From Chitinophaga sp. (GTDB lineage Bacteria; Bacteroidota; Bacteroidia; Chitinophagales; Chitinophagaceae): DNA of 64,000 nt. The DNA lies in contig NZ_JAGHZS010000007.1 of NCBI RefSeq assembly GCF_017745275.1, positions 564,751-628,750 on the forward strand. Direction: 5' to 3'. The notes below the pieces were generated by a model. The model had not been told where the DNA came from. It saw only the letters and a list, made by a program, of their open reading frames with translations, and did not search any database. Positions 50,600 through 59,758 of the stretch are shown here, piece by piece (the stretch's first letter is position 1; each line of letters opens with the position of its first letter). The position numbers and the translations under genes are program-made.

Positions 50600-52120
50600 T
50601 TAAGGATTTTGTTTACAGGCTGAATTAGCGAGTATTTCATCTACCGGTATATAAAAAATGGTTTTAGGATCATTCCAGTTGATGGTAATATTGGCGTAAC
50701 CGGTAGGTGGCACCGCCAGGTTCACATCTGTTTCCTGCAAACCGGGCAGGTGATAGCCCCAGTAATCGCGCACCATATTCAGTTTATTCCGGTACACATC
50801 AAAGGTGCGGTGTCCTTCAAAAGCCAGTTCTATCCTTCTCTCCTGCAGTACCGTTTCCTGCAGGCTTTTGTTACGGGGTACCTGTCCATTATACAATGCT
50901 CCTTCCAATCCACGGTGTTTACGGATTTCATCTACATCTGCCAGCGCTCCGGCTACATTGCCTTTGATGGCATAGGCTTCCGCGCGGTTCAGGTATACTT
51001 CTGCCAAACGAAGCATTACGGGGGAGCTTAAATTGGGATCTCCATCCTGGAAAGAAAACTTGGTGATATAATAAATTTCGATGCCGTTCTTTTTAGCCAC
51101 CACACCGGTAGCCGGATCTTTCAATGGCAGAATATAAGACCACCTCACATCTTCGGGATGTTCACTCATCACTTTCCGAATGGAAGGAGACGCAAACTCT
51201 TCGCCCCAGCCGGAGTTGCCATCGGAATAAACCATAGACGCTACGGAACCTTCCTTGCCGCGGCTATCCACTTTCCTTTGTGCGATCAGGAAAATACTTT
51301 CGGAGGAGGCAATGGCTTTCTGGAAATAAGTTTTAAACCCTTCGGCTGATTCCAGTTTAAAGCGGCCGGAATTAATCACGGCATTGGCAGAAGCGATGGC
51401 ATTGTCGGCGTCGTTCATGTACAGGTATATGCGCGATAGATAACCCAGCGCCGCTTCTTTGGAGGCGTACTGACTGCCCCTTGGCTGATCCATCAGGGAC
51501 GCGGCTTTCTTCAGATCTTCCACTACAAAATTGTAGGAGTCTTTTACAGACGCCCGCGGCGCCACTGCATCATCGGTGGTAGTGCGACGAAGAATGATGC
51601 CGGGGCCATAAGGCGCCTGGGTATAAGGTCTGGCAAACACGCGCAGCAGGTTGAAGTGCAGGAATGCGCGTAAAAAATAAGCTTCTCCAATCAATTGTTT
51701 TACGGCGCCGGAAGGATTAGGGATCTTCTCTCCCAACTCTATCACGGTGTTGGCACCATTAATAATTTTATAAGAAATGTACCAGAAGAAACGGATGTTC
51801 GACTGGTCGGGTGAATGCGTGTAAGTAAAGCTATAGAACAAAGGATGCTCGGTTACCTGCCCGCATACTATGTCGTCGCCGGCATAGTCGCTGAACTGGT
51901 AATATTGCCACAGGTAGTTTTGCCCCGGGTCAATAAAACCGTTAAACATCACATTATTCTTCAGCAGGGCATAGCAGCCATTCATCACGTTAGGCAGTCC
52001 ATCGGGGGTACCAGCTACGTTTTCTGTATTCAGCGCATCCGTAGGCAGCACGCTCAGGTTACAGGCCGGGGCCATGCAAATCAGGCAAAGAAAAAGCAGC
52101 AACCATTTTTTTATGATCAT
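50600..52120 (-). CDS. SusD/RagB-family nutrient-binding lipoprotein
   Basis: This 506-residue lipoprotein (FLCLICMAPACN, Cys-20) has the SusD fold. It has the tetratricopeptide-like N-half with IGEAYFLRAFLHFNLLRVFA and GYLSRIYLYMNDADNAIASA, and the C-terminal signature SSPVMLRLAEVYLNRAEAYA followed by RRIELAFEGHRTFDVYRNKL. It sits on the outer face of the outer membrane as the lid of the SusC channel encoded 17 bp upstream. Bound ligand unknown. Confidence 0.95.
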   Translation of the reverse strand: MIIKKWLLLFLCLICMAPACNLSVLPTDALNTENVAGTPDGLPNVMNGCYALLKNNVMFNGFIDPGQNYLWQYYQFSDYAGDDIVCGQVTEHPLFYSFTYTHSPDQSNIRFFWYISYKIINGANTVIELGEKIPNPSGAVKQLIGEAYFLRAFLHFNLLRVFARPYTQAPYGPGIILRRTTTDDAVAPRASVKDSYNFVVEDLKKAASLMDQPRGSQYASKEAALGYLSRIYLYMNDADNAIASANAVINSGRFKLESAEGFKTYFQKAIASSESIFLIAQRKVDSRGKEGSVASMVYSDGNSGWGEEFASPSIRKVMSEHPEDVRWSYILPLKDPATGVVAKKNGIEIYYITKFSFQDGDPNLSSPVMLRLAEVYLNRAEAYAIKGNVAGALADVDEIRKHRGLEGALYNGQVPRNKSLQETVLQERRIELAFEGHRTFDVYRNKLNMVRDYWGYHLPGLQETDVNLAVPPTGYANITINWNDPKTIFYIPVDEILANSACKQNP

Positions 52121-52137
52121 GGTAGTGGAGTTGTCTG

Positions 52138-55128
52138 TTAAAAATTAATTTCTACGGTGCCCAAATATTGTCTGTTGGCCGGGTACCTGAAGTCGGCTAC
52201 GCCGGGCATGGAGAAGTCGGCGCGATTAACGGTTACTTCCGGATCCTGTCCCCAGAACTTCGTCCAGGTGTAGAGGTTGTCTCCGCTGAGTGCCAGTCGC
52301 AATCCCTGCAGGTGCAAACGTTGCACAATATGCATTGGCACATCATAGCTCAGGCTGACGTTTCTTAACTTAATGAAGCTGCCGTCTTCCTGGTAGCGAC
52401 TGGAGATCTCTGTAGACAACGCTGCTTTCTGCATGCTGGGATGCGTGGCAATGTCGCCTGGTTTGGTCCAGCGCGACCAGTCGCTTTTCGGCTGCATCTG
52501 GTTGTAGTATGGTTCGTGGCCGTCTACATCCATGAAGCGGCGGATAAAGTTCATGATTTGTGCGCCCTGGGAGTAAGCGAAGCTGGCAGAAAGACTAATG
52601 CCTTTCCAGGAAACACTGGTTCCAAATCCGCCCTGGAAGCGGGGTAACGCGTGACCGGTTTCCTGGCTTTCTGCCTGGCCATAATCGGAGGTAGGCGAAC
52701 GTTTGATGATATTGCCGGCATTATCCCTGGTCACCTGTTCCCAGAGTGGACGCCCGGTGGCAGGATCCACGCCCAGCCACCTGGGGATATTGAAAGTATA
52801 CAGTTCTCCCCCATCTCTATAAATCTGTGTAATACCATTGATGGTTTGGTATACGGGTTTGCCGATGCCTGCCAGTTCATTTTTGTTCATTCCAAATGTG
52901 ACGTCCATGGTCCATTGGAAATTTTTCGTTTTAACGTTGACGGTAGACAAGGTAATTTCCAATCCTTTATTTCTCAACTGCCCCACATTTTCCCAACGCG
53001 ATTCAAAGCCTACCGACAATGGCTGAGATACCTGCAGCAGTAAGTCTTTCGTAACATTGCTGTATACATCCACGTTCAGCGTTACGCGATTCCACAAACC
53101 AAGGTCCAGGCCCAGGTTGCGCTGGTGTGTTTTTTCCCAGGTCAGATTTTGGTTAGGCAGTTGGTCAGGAATAGCCGCCGCCTGTGAATTATATTGTGCA
53201 CTCAGCGAAAACAGTCCCAGGTATTTATAGGCGCCAATATCCTGCATGCCGGTAATACCGTAGGTAGCCCGTAGTTTCAACAGGTTGAGCCAGGGATTAC
53301 CTTTCAAAAACGTTTCGTTGGAAGCCAGCCAGGACACGCCTATGGCAGGGAATTGCGCATAGCGGTGTGTGGGCGGAAAAGCCGAAGTACCATCTACGCG
53401 GTAAGAAGCAGTGAGATAATATTTTTCTGCATAATTATAATTTACCTGGGAAATCAGTGACTGCATCACAGAATGATTTCTTACCCCACGTAGTTGTTGT
53501 TCACTGGAGATGACTGCCGGCACATCGAATCCTACCGGCAAACCTTTTCCCTGTCCTCCCAGCAACTCGTCCCAGCTACCCTGGAATTCAGCACCAGCCA
53601 GGCCACTGATGGCATGCCGGCCTTTACTGAAGGAGAACTTAAACAGGTTGGTGGAAATACCACTGTAGTATAAAGAAGAAGATTCATCGAGCAAACCTTT
53701 GCCATGATACGAACCGGCTACCAAAGGAGAAAAGAAGCTATGCGATTTGTTGGTCCCCACGCCTACCCTGTTGGAGCTGGTAAAGGTGAGCCAGTCGGTA
53801 AGTTTGATGTTGCCGATGAAATCGTAGTTAATGTTAAAATCTTTGGTGCTATGGTCGGAATTGGCCAGGGTATGCAGGGGATTGATTTTATCGCGGGACC
53901 ACCAGCCTTTCGTATTGGCGTCAACGTACCTGGGGCTGCCGGTATCATCGTAGGGATTATCCCACGGCACTGAAAGATAGGTATAGAACAGGTCCATGTA
54001 GTCGTACGTTTTACCGGTGGAAGCGCTGATATTAATATTATTGGAAACGGATACCCGTTTGGAGAATTCATAGGTAGTATTGGTGCGGAGGTTCACCCGT
54101 TGAAAGCCGGTATTTTTAAAGGTTCCCGCTTCATTGTAATAGGAACCGCCGAGGTAGTAGGTAAACTTATCAGTTTTACCGCTGGCAGAGAGGTAATAGT
54201 TCTGCACCAGTGCGGAGTGGAAGGCATTGTCTACCCAGTTAAAATTGCGGTCTGCCAGTTCGCGGGGACGTTCGTTATAAAATTTCAGGATGTCTATTTT
54301 ACCTGATAAAGTATCGCGGTATAATTCTTTGGAAGCATTAAAAAAACCGTTGCCGCTCATCATATTCAGATGCCCGTCATTAGGCGTTCTGCGACCCAGC
54401 GTGGCTTTAAAATCGAAGCGCGGGGCGCCCGGCTTACCTTTTTTTGTAGTGATAATAATAACGCCGCCATTGGCCTGGGAGCCATACATACCGGTAGCGC
54501 CGGCGTCTTTCAACACAGTGACAGCCGCCACATCTCCGGGATCGTAGTTGCCGCCGATGATACCATCTACTACTACGAGCGGTCCTTTGGGGGCGCTGAG
54601 GGAAGCGATACCACGGATACGGATATCCGGCACGCTACCTGGCGCACCGGAGCTGTTCACTACCTGCACCCCGGCTACTTTTCCCTGTAGCATGGTACCT
54701 ACATCATTGGCGGTTACATCTTTCAAACGCTTACCGGATAATACACTCACGGCGCTGGTGATTTCTGTTCTTTTTTTATCGTCGTATCCCATGACCACTA
54801 CTTCATTAATATCAGTGAGTGCAGCCATAAGTTTCACATTTATTTCGGTATGATTACCGGTGACGCGGGACACCGGTAGATATCCCATCATCCTGAATAA
54901 CAATGTATCCTGCGTACTACCGGCAGTAATGCTGTAAGTACCGTTGGCCCCACTTATTACGCCGGTGCTTTGTCCTTTTACAGCAATGCTTACCCCTGGA
55001 ATACCCTGGCCATCTGTACCGGATACTTTACCTTTTATCAACACCTGCGCATGGCTGACGAAAGCACCGCACAACAGGCAAACTAACAGTGAAAGAAATA
55101 CGTGGATGCTTTTAAAGCTCATTTTCAT
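52138..55128 (-). CDS. SusC/RagA TonB-linked outer-membrane transporter
   Basis: This 996-residue transporter has a signal peptide (FLSLLVCLLCGAFVSHA). A carboxypeptidase-regulatory-like domain (about 28-110, IKGKVSGTDGQGIPGVSIAV) is followed by a plug domain with NSSGAPGSVPDIRIRGIASL and VVDGIIGGNYDPGDVAAVTV typical of SusC, and a 22-strand barrel ending YPANRQYLGTVEINF. First gene of the sus operon. A palindromic TCAATCGTTTGA (55240-55251) lies 112 bp upstream and is repeated in front of the dehydrogenase operon, so both probably answer to the LacI regulator at 59759-60787. Confidence 0.96.
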   Translation of the reverse strand: MKMSFKSIHVFLSLLVCLLCGAFVSHAQVLIKGKVSGTDGQGIPGVSIAVKGQSTGVISGANGTYSITAGSTQDTLLFRMMGYLPVSRVTGNHTEINVKLMAALTDINEVVVMGYDDKKRTEITSAVSVLSGKRLKDVTANDVGTMLQGKVAGVQVVNSSGAPGSVPDIRIRGIASLSAPKGPLVVVDGIIGGNYDPGDVAAVTVLKDAGATGMYGSQANGGVIIITTKKGKPGAPRFDFKATLGRRTPNDGHLNMMSGNGFFNASKELYRDTLSGKIDILKFYNERPRELADRNFNWVDNAFHSALVQNYYLSASGKTDKFTYYLGGSYYNEAGTFKNTGFQRVNLRTNTTYEFSKRVSVSNNINISASTGKTYDYMDLFYTYLSVPWDNPYDDTGSPRYVDANTKGWWSRDKINPLHTLANSDHSTKDFNINYDFIGNIKLTDWLTFTSSNRVGVGTNKSHSFFSPLVAGSYHGKGLLDESSSLYYSGISTNLFKFSFSKGRHAISGLAGAEFQGSWDELLGGQGKGLPVGFDVPAVISSEQQLRGVRNHSVMQSLISQVNYNYAEKYYLTASYRVDGTSAFPPTHRYAQFPAIGVSWLASNETFLKGNPWLNLLKLRATYGITGMQDIGAYKYLGLFSLSAQYNSQAAAIPDQLPNQNLTWEKTHQRNLGLDLGLWNRVTLNVDVYSNVTKDLLLQVSQPLSVGFESRWENVGQLRNKGLEITLSTVNVKTKNFQWTMDVTFGMNKNELAGIGKPVYQTINGITQIYRDGGELYTFNIPRWLGVDPATGRPLWEQVTRDNAGNIIKRSPTSDYGQAESQETGHALPRFQGGFGTSVSWKGISLSASFAYSQGAQIMNFIRRFMDVDGHEPYYNQMQPKSDWSRWTKPGDIATHPSMQKAALSTEISSRYQEDGSFIKLRNVSLSYDVPMHIVQRLHLQGLRLALSGDNLYTWTKFWGQDPEVTVNRADFSMPGVADFRYPANRQYLGTVEINF

Positions 55129-55239
55129 ACAGGTACGTTTTCTGTTGTTTTCGTAATGATTGATACGTTGGTTGATAGTGCGGGTTGGATGAAGGCTGCT
55201 GGTACTCTAAAATAGTATATCCCGTTTCGTAAAAAATCC

Positions 55240-55251
55240 TCAATCGTTTGA
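55240..55251. promoter_or_regulatory. LacI-type operator upstream of susC
   Basis: TCAATCGTTTGA fits the palindrome TCAAnCGnTTGA with the central CG that LacI-family proteins contact. The reverse complement, TCAAACGATTGA, occurs at 59741-59752. A promoter-like TATTTTAG lies at 55214-55207 on the minus strand, putting the operator centre near -45. Confidence 0.7.
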
Positions 55252-55271
55252 CCTGATTTTGTGCAGGTCAG

Positions 55272-56396
55272 TTATAACTTAAAAAACACCTGGTGTTTGT
55301 ATAGCCACCAGCATAAATACCATTCAGCTACCAGCGTGGCCAGCGCGGTAATAACGGACTGTATTTTTTCCGGCACCTGTACCCAGCCCATTACACCATT
55401 GGTGAATACGCCAACAGCGCCGTTAAACCATTGCCCGCCTACGGTTTCAAAAAAGAGATAAATAAAGAGTGCATTCATGCCCACCACAACGGCGATCCAG
55501 GCTTTGCTGTTATATTGACGGATATCTGCCAGCCAATACACCAATGCGAGTATCACAAATACCCAACCGCCGGACGCCAGTACAAAGGAGCTGGTACTAA
55601 TTCTTTTAATAACGGGCGTTATAGCTGCTGCGTCGAGTACAAGGCCAATCGTCAGGCCCAGTATACCTGTCAGCAGCAGCGTAACTACCTTTTGCTTTTG
55701 TGAATACTTACTAACCAAAATTTTTCCTGCCAGCACGCCCCAGATAGTATGTGCCGCAGTGGGGATACAATTAATGGCTACCCAGCCATCGGGGTTGAGT
55801 TTGCCCATCAGTACCATGTCCATCCAGGCACCAAAATTATGGTGCTCCACAAAGGGCTGGTCGAAGCCGGGCATTAATACGGTACGATATAATACTTCCG
55901 TGAGCATCAGCAATATAACGGTAACGGTTATCTGAAAAAAATAAGACCGGCGGATAATAAGGTAGGCCAGCAAAGTGGTAAACGATAATTGCGTTAACAC
56001 GTTCCACAGTTCCCATACCATCCGGCCGGCCTGTATACAATACAACCCGGTACCACAAAGAAATAGTTTAAAACAACGGATGGCAATATGTTTGAAATGC
56101 TGTTCCCAGGTTTCTCCTTTGCGGGCGCGGTAGTAATAAGATAAATACATGGCCGTGCCGGCAATGGTCATAAATGCCGGTTGCACCAGGTCCCAGGCAT
56201 GTAAGCCATGCCAGGGATGGTGAAAAAACTGCCGGATCAGGCTATGCCAGAAGGCCGGCAGTGATAAATCAAAGAGAGCATCATAGAGCCGGCAGCTTTC
56301 TGCTGCCAATAAAATCATAATGCCTCCCCGCATTACATCCAGCGATAACAGGCGGTTAGCGGTACTGCCGGTAATATTTTTTTCGGAAGATGTCAT
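55272..56396 (-). CDS. DUF5009 / heparan-alpha-glucosaminide N-acetyltransferase-like membrane protein
   Basis: From Met at 56396 (MTSSEKNITGSTANRLLSLD) the protein has 374 residues and about ten membrane helices. The N-terminal LLSLDVMRGGIMILL is the conserved start of the HGSNAT/DUF5009 acyltransferase family. WVAINCIPTAAHTIWGVLAG and the C-terminal VVGMNALFIYLFFE are typical. Eukaryotic HGSNAT moves acetyl groups across a membrane to amino sugars; bacterial DUF5009 proteins are common in polysaccharide-utilisation loci and unproven. It is the last gene of the SDR-led minus operon and ends just before the susC operator. Confidence 0.85.
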   Translation of the reverse strand: MTSSEKNITGSTANRLLSLDVMRGGIMILLAAESCRLYDALFDLSLPAFWHSLIRQFFHHPWHGLHAWDLVQPAFMTIAGTAMYLSYYYRARKGETWEQHFKHIAIRCFKLFLCGTGLYCIQAGRMVWELWNVLTQLSFTTLLAYLIIRRSYFFQITVTVILLMLTEVLYRTVLMPGFDQPFVEHHNFGAWMDMVLMGKLNPDGWVAINCIPTAAHTIWGVLAGKILVSKYSQKQKVVTLLLTGILGLTIGLVLDAAAITPVIKRISTSSFVLASGGWVFVILALVYWLADIRQYNSKAWIAVVVGMNALFIYLFFETVGGQWFNGAVGVFTNGVMGWVQVPEKIQSVITALATLVAEWYLCWWLYKHQVFFKL

Positions 56397-56423
56397 ACAC
56401 AAAGTAGTTTGCGGGTCAGCGTA

Positions 56424-57497
56424 CTATTTCCAGGCGTCGTGAATAAACCGAAGCCAGTTTTTGTGAAAAATATTTTCGATGTCAGATTGTTCGTACCCCC
56501 GTTTCCGTAATAATTGCTCCAGCTTAGGCAAATCGGCGATGGTGTCAATATCCCAGGGACTTTGCTCCTGTCCGAACATACCGTCGAGATCACTGCCAAT
56601 GGCAATATGGCGACTGTTACCTGCCAACTGGCAAATATGATCATAGTGGTCTACCAGTTTATCTAGGGTGATGTTTTCCTTTCGTGGATCGGAGCTGCCG
56701 CGTACCCAGCCGGTGGTCAGCATCCAGGCGTCCAGTACGCCGCCAATCACAGCACCTCTTTCTATGAGCATGCGGATCTGATCATCTGCCAGTTGCCGCT
56801 GATGTGGTACCAGTGCGCGGCAGTTATGATGACTGGCCCATACCGGTCCTTTGTATAAATCCAGTGCCTGTGTAAATCCTTCATCCGTGAGGTGAGTGAC
56901 GTCAAGGATCATCTTCAGCGCATCCATCTCTCTTAATAATTCTATACCCGCTGGTGTTAATACTCCTTCCATTCCTGTACCTGGCGCGTATCTTCCGGGG
57001 CCGTAATGTGCAGGACCCAATGCTCTTAATCCGTAGCGGTAGGCTTTTTCGAGATAGGAAATATTGATCAGGGAGTCGGCGCCCTCAAGACTCAGGATAA
57101 AGCCTACCGGTTTCTCTGCATCGTCTATGGAAGCATCGTCCCACATCTGCAGGTGCCGGGTCAGTGTATCCATATCCGTTACCTGGTTCATCTCCCCGGC
57201 GGCAACCATGGCACGGTACCATGCGAGCTGCCCCTGTGTTTGTGCCCAGGCCTGCTCCGGCGAATGCCATCCCGGCAAAGTACTGCCAGGCGCCACATAG
57301 CGGGCGATCTGTGTGGCTACTACCAGTCCTACTTTTCCTGCCCTTAAGGCCGGCAGGGACACCACTCCTTTACCCCGGTCCAGTTTATCAGTCATGCCGG
57401 CTTCCCTGTCCCGTATATCGCTTACCGGCATTTTCAGGTCCCTGTTCCATTCCAAAGCATTCATGGCGAGGTCCAGGTGTGCATCTATCATTAACAT
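56424..57497 (-). CDS. Membrane dipeptidase-type metallopeptidase (M19)
   Basis: This 357-residue M19 enzyme has the zinc-binding DAHLDLAMN at the N-terminus (family pattern DxHxD), metal-bridging Glu in ILSLEGADSL, zinc ligands His in LDVTHLTDEGF and in ASHHNCRALVPH, and Asp in IGSDLDGMFG. No signal peptide is present, so it is cytosolic. M19 enzymes split dipeptides, often with a D- or dehydro-residue at the second position. Placement with a RidA imine deaminase and two dehydrogenases suggests catabolism of an amino-acid-containing substrate. Confidence 0.9.
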   Translation of the reverse strand: MLMIDAHLDLAMNALEWNRDLKMPVSDIRDREAGMTDKLDRGKGVVSLPALRAGKVGLVVATQIARYVAPGSTLPGWHSPEQAWAQTQGQLAWYRAMVAAGEMNQVTDMDTLTRHLQMWDDASIDDAEKPVGFILSLEGADSLINISYLEKAYRYGLRALGPAHYGPGRYAPGTGMEGVLTPAGIELLREMDALKMILDVTHLTDEGFTQALDLYKGPVWASHHNCRALVPHQRQLADDQIRMLIERGAVIGGVLDAWMLTTGWVRGSSDPRKENITLDKLVDHYDHICQLAGNSRHIAIGSDLDGMFGQEQSPWDIDTIADLPKLEQLLRKRGYEQSDIENIFHKNWLRFIHDAWK

Positions 57498-57510
57498 GTT
57501 GTTGGTCGTT

Positions 57511-58506
57511 TTAATGCCCGTTGTGTGCTGCTACTTTTTTCCTGACTACATCTACGGGGTACTTCAATGCCAGCTCGCGTATTTCGTAACTAAAGGCGGC
57601 AAAGGTTTCTTCCCATAGCCTGGCTTCTTCGGGTGTATAGTCGTAAAAGCCCTGTGCGTTGGATACACCGCGTGCGCCGGCTTTCACCAGGTTGTCGATC
57701 AATGCGGGAACTTCCGTGGTGTTACTCAACGTAGGAAAGAGGTCTTTCATCACGGTATGATAGGCTGCTACGCCGGTGAGGTCCATCCAGCGGAATACGC
57801 CTACCAGTGTCATCCAGTAGCCGGCGTTATTACGACAAGCCCTGTCCACATCTTCGATGGTAGCATAGCCATTCTCCACGAGGTGAAAGGCTTCGCGGTA
57901 CATGGCGTACATGAGGCGGTTGGTGATAAAGCCGCGGATGTCTTTACGCACCAGCGTAGGTTCTTTGCCCCAAAAATGCGAAATGGCATAGAGGTATTCT
58001 CCTTTCGCCACGTCACTTTTATTGCCGCAAATCACTTCCAGGAAACGGGTGGTATGCGATGGCTCTGCCCAATGCAGGCCGAAGAAACGCGCCGGATGTT
58101 TTACCTGTTCCTGTAAAATACTGATGGGAATAGCGGAAGTATTACTGGTCAGCAGCGCATCTTCACTAATCGCTGCTTCAATTTTTTCATATACTGATTT
58201 TTTGATCGCGAGGTTTTCCAGTGTACATTCTATCACCAGCACGCAGTGGCCTAGTTGTTCATACGATTCTGTAATAGTGAGCTGTTGCAAACAGGTAGCA
58301 GGCGCTTTGGTGGTAATTCCTTCCTGCAAAGACCGGGTCAGGTGTTCGGTGATGCGTTTGGCTGCATGCTGTAAATCGGCCGCCAGTGGCGCTACGGCGA
58401 TCACCGGATGACCAGCCATCAGCAAACAGGCAGTAATACTGCATCCCATTAAACCCAATCCGACTACTCCTACCGGCATGTTGGCCGGATCTATTGTATA
58501 TTCCAT
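57511..58506 (-). CDS. 3-hydroxyacyl-CoA dehydrogenase-family NAD-dependent oxidoreductase
   Basis: This 331-residue protein has a Rossmann start PVGVVGLGLMGCSITACLL, the conserved SNTSAIPIS and FGLHWAEPSHTTRFLEVICG (catalytic His region; family pattern G-H-F-x-P), and a C-terminal helical domain with RKDIRGFITNRLMYAMYREA. The usual HFFNP is HWAEP here, so the substrate may not be an acyl-CoA. Related carnitine- or gulonate-type dehydrogenases act on free hydroxy acids. It lies between the M19 dipeptidase and RidA genes. Confidence 0.85.
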   Translation of the reverse strand: MEYTIDPANMPVGVVGLGLMGCSITACLLMAGHPVIAVAPLAADLQHAAKRITEHLTRSLQEGITTKAPATCLQQLTITESYEQLGHCVLVIECTLENLAIKKSVYEKIEAAISEDALLTSNTSAIPISILQEQVKHPARFFGLHWAEPSHTTRFLEVICGNKSDVAKGEYLYAISHFWGKEPTLVRKDIRGFITNRLMYAMYREAFHLVENGYATIEDVDRACRNNAGYWMTLVGVFRWMDLTGVAAYHTVMKDLFPTLSNTTEVPALIDNLVKAGARGVSNAQGFYDYTPEEARLWEETFAAFSYEIRELALKYPVDVVRKKVAAHNGH

Positions 58507-58532
58507 CAGCGGTTAGTTTTTAGATGAAGGCA

Positions 58533-58928
58533 TCAGGCCATCCTGGCAATGGCATCAATTTCTATTTTTATACCACTCCCTAATACCGACTGCACGGTAG
58601 TGCGGGCAGGCTTTATGCCCGGAAAAAATTCGGCGTAGATCTTATTGAATGCCGGGAAGTCTTTGATATCGGCGAGGTGCACGGTACATTTCACCACGTT
58701 ATCTACCGTGCAACCGGCTGCTGTTAATATACAGCGCAGGTTATGCAGGGTGAGGGCGGTTTCTTCTTCTATTGTACCCAGTGCAAAAGCCGATCTGGTA
58801 AAATCAATGGGACCTTGTCCGCTGATATACAGCCAGCCATCTACGGCTATTGCATCGGAGTAAGCACCGGTCGTAAATGGCCGGTCTTTTTTTTCGGGAT
58901 GAATGATTTCCCTTTTTTCCATAGTCAT
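58533..58928 (-). CDS. RidA/YjgF-family enamine/imine deaminase
   Basis: This 131-residue RidA protein contains GAYSDAIAVDGWLYISGQGP, the trimer-interface TLHNLRCILTAAGCTVDNVV, and the active-site Arg in KPARTTVQSV with Glu in IKIEIDAIARM. Both catalytic residues of true RidA enzymes are kept. It hydrolyses reactive enamine/imine intermediates to keto acids and ammonia. Its position between an SDR and a hydroxyacid dehydrogenase gene suggests one of those forms an imine-type intermediate. Confidence 0.93.
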   Translation of the reverse strand: MTMEKREIIHPEKKDRPFTTGAYSDAIAVDGWLYISGQGPIDFTRSAFALGTIEEETALTLHNLRCILTAAGCTVDNVVKCTVHLADIKDFPAFNKIYAEFFPGIKPARTTVQSVLGSGIKIEIDAIARMA

Positions 58929-58934
58929 CTGTTT

Positions 58935-59681
58935 TTAATAAGTAGCGCGGCCACCGGATAGGTCGAATGTAAAACCGGTAGTAAAACTGTTTTGCGGAGA
59001 AGTGATGTATAAGGCCATGGCTGCGGCTTCATCGAGGGTGCCGCAGCGCTTCATGGGAATTTTATCGGTCATGTATCTGACTTGTTCCGGTGGCATGGCA
59101 TCTACCAGCGCGGTGCGGATCACAGCAGGTGCCAGCGCATTCACGGTGATACCTGTTTCCGCATAATCTTTTCCCTGCACTTTAGTCATGCCAATCACCG
59201 CGGCTTTGGAAGCGGAATACGCCAACATACCAGCGTTGCCTTCCTTACCCGCAATGGAGGCGATGTGCAGAATGCGGCCATAGTTTTTTTCCAGCATATG
59301 CGGCAGCACATGTTTACTGGTAAACCAGGCACCCATGAAGTTAACGTCGAATACCAGGCGGAGATTATCGGTATCGGTTTCATGACTTTTGATATTGGTC
59401 ATCCCCGTGATACCGGCGCTGTTAACGAGTATATCTGTGGAACCGAATTGTGTTTTAATTTGTGCAATCACATCTTTCACAGCTGCCTCATTGGTGATAT
59501 CTACGGCGTAGGTAATCACTTCACCGGGTATCTGCGCAGCGGCCTTTTCCAGTAAAGCAGGATTTTTATCCAGCAACGCCAGCTTAACACCGGCTTCCGA
59601 TAACTTGCGTGCAATGGCCAGGCCCAGACCTGAGCCGGCGCCGGTAACGATACCTGACTGTTGATGGAAATCTGTATACAT
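58935..59681 (-). CDS. Short-chain dehydrogenase/reductase (classical SDR)
   Basis: The start at 59681 (MYTDFHQQSGIVTGAGSGLG) gives 248 residues. The frame continues 10 codons upstream but would enter the promoter. Motifs: GIVTGAGSGLGLAIA for NAD(P), DILVNSAGIT, catalytic Ser in HIASIAGKEG, Tyr/Lys in YSASKAAV, and a C-terminal TGFTFDLSGGRA. First gene of the catabolic operon; operator TCAAACGATTGA lies 60 bp upstream. Likely oxidises a hydroxyl group of the substrate. Confidence 0.92.
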   Translation of the reverse strand: MYTDFHQQSGIVTGAGSGLGLAIARKLSEAGVKLALLDKNPALLEKAAAQIPGEVITYAVDITNEAAVKDVIAQIKTQFGSTDILVNSAGITGMTNIKSHETDTDNLRLVFDVNFMGAWFTSKHVLPHMLEKNYGRILHIASIAGKEGNAGMLAYSASKAAVIGMTKVQGKDYAETGITVNALAPAVIRTALVDAMPPEQVRYMTDKIPMKRCGTLDEAAAMALYITSPQNSFTTGFTFDLSGGRATY

Positions 59682-59740
59682 ACAATCGTTGATTAAGGAT
59701 GATACTGCCAAAGTACATGATCACCTCAACGAAATCACCA

Positions 59741-59752
59741 TCAAACGATTGA
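59741..59752. promoter_or_regulatory. LacI-type operator upstream of the SDR-led operon
   Basis: TCAAACGATTGA is the reverse complement of the site upstream of susC (55240-55251). It begins 7 bp past the LacI gene's stop and sits about 32 bp before a TACTTTGG -7 box (59715-59708, minus). Weaker similar stretches occur at 59690-59700 (ACAATCGTTGA) and 59726-59734 (TCAACGAAA). Confidence 0.75.
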
Positions 59753-59758
59753 GTAAAA

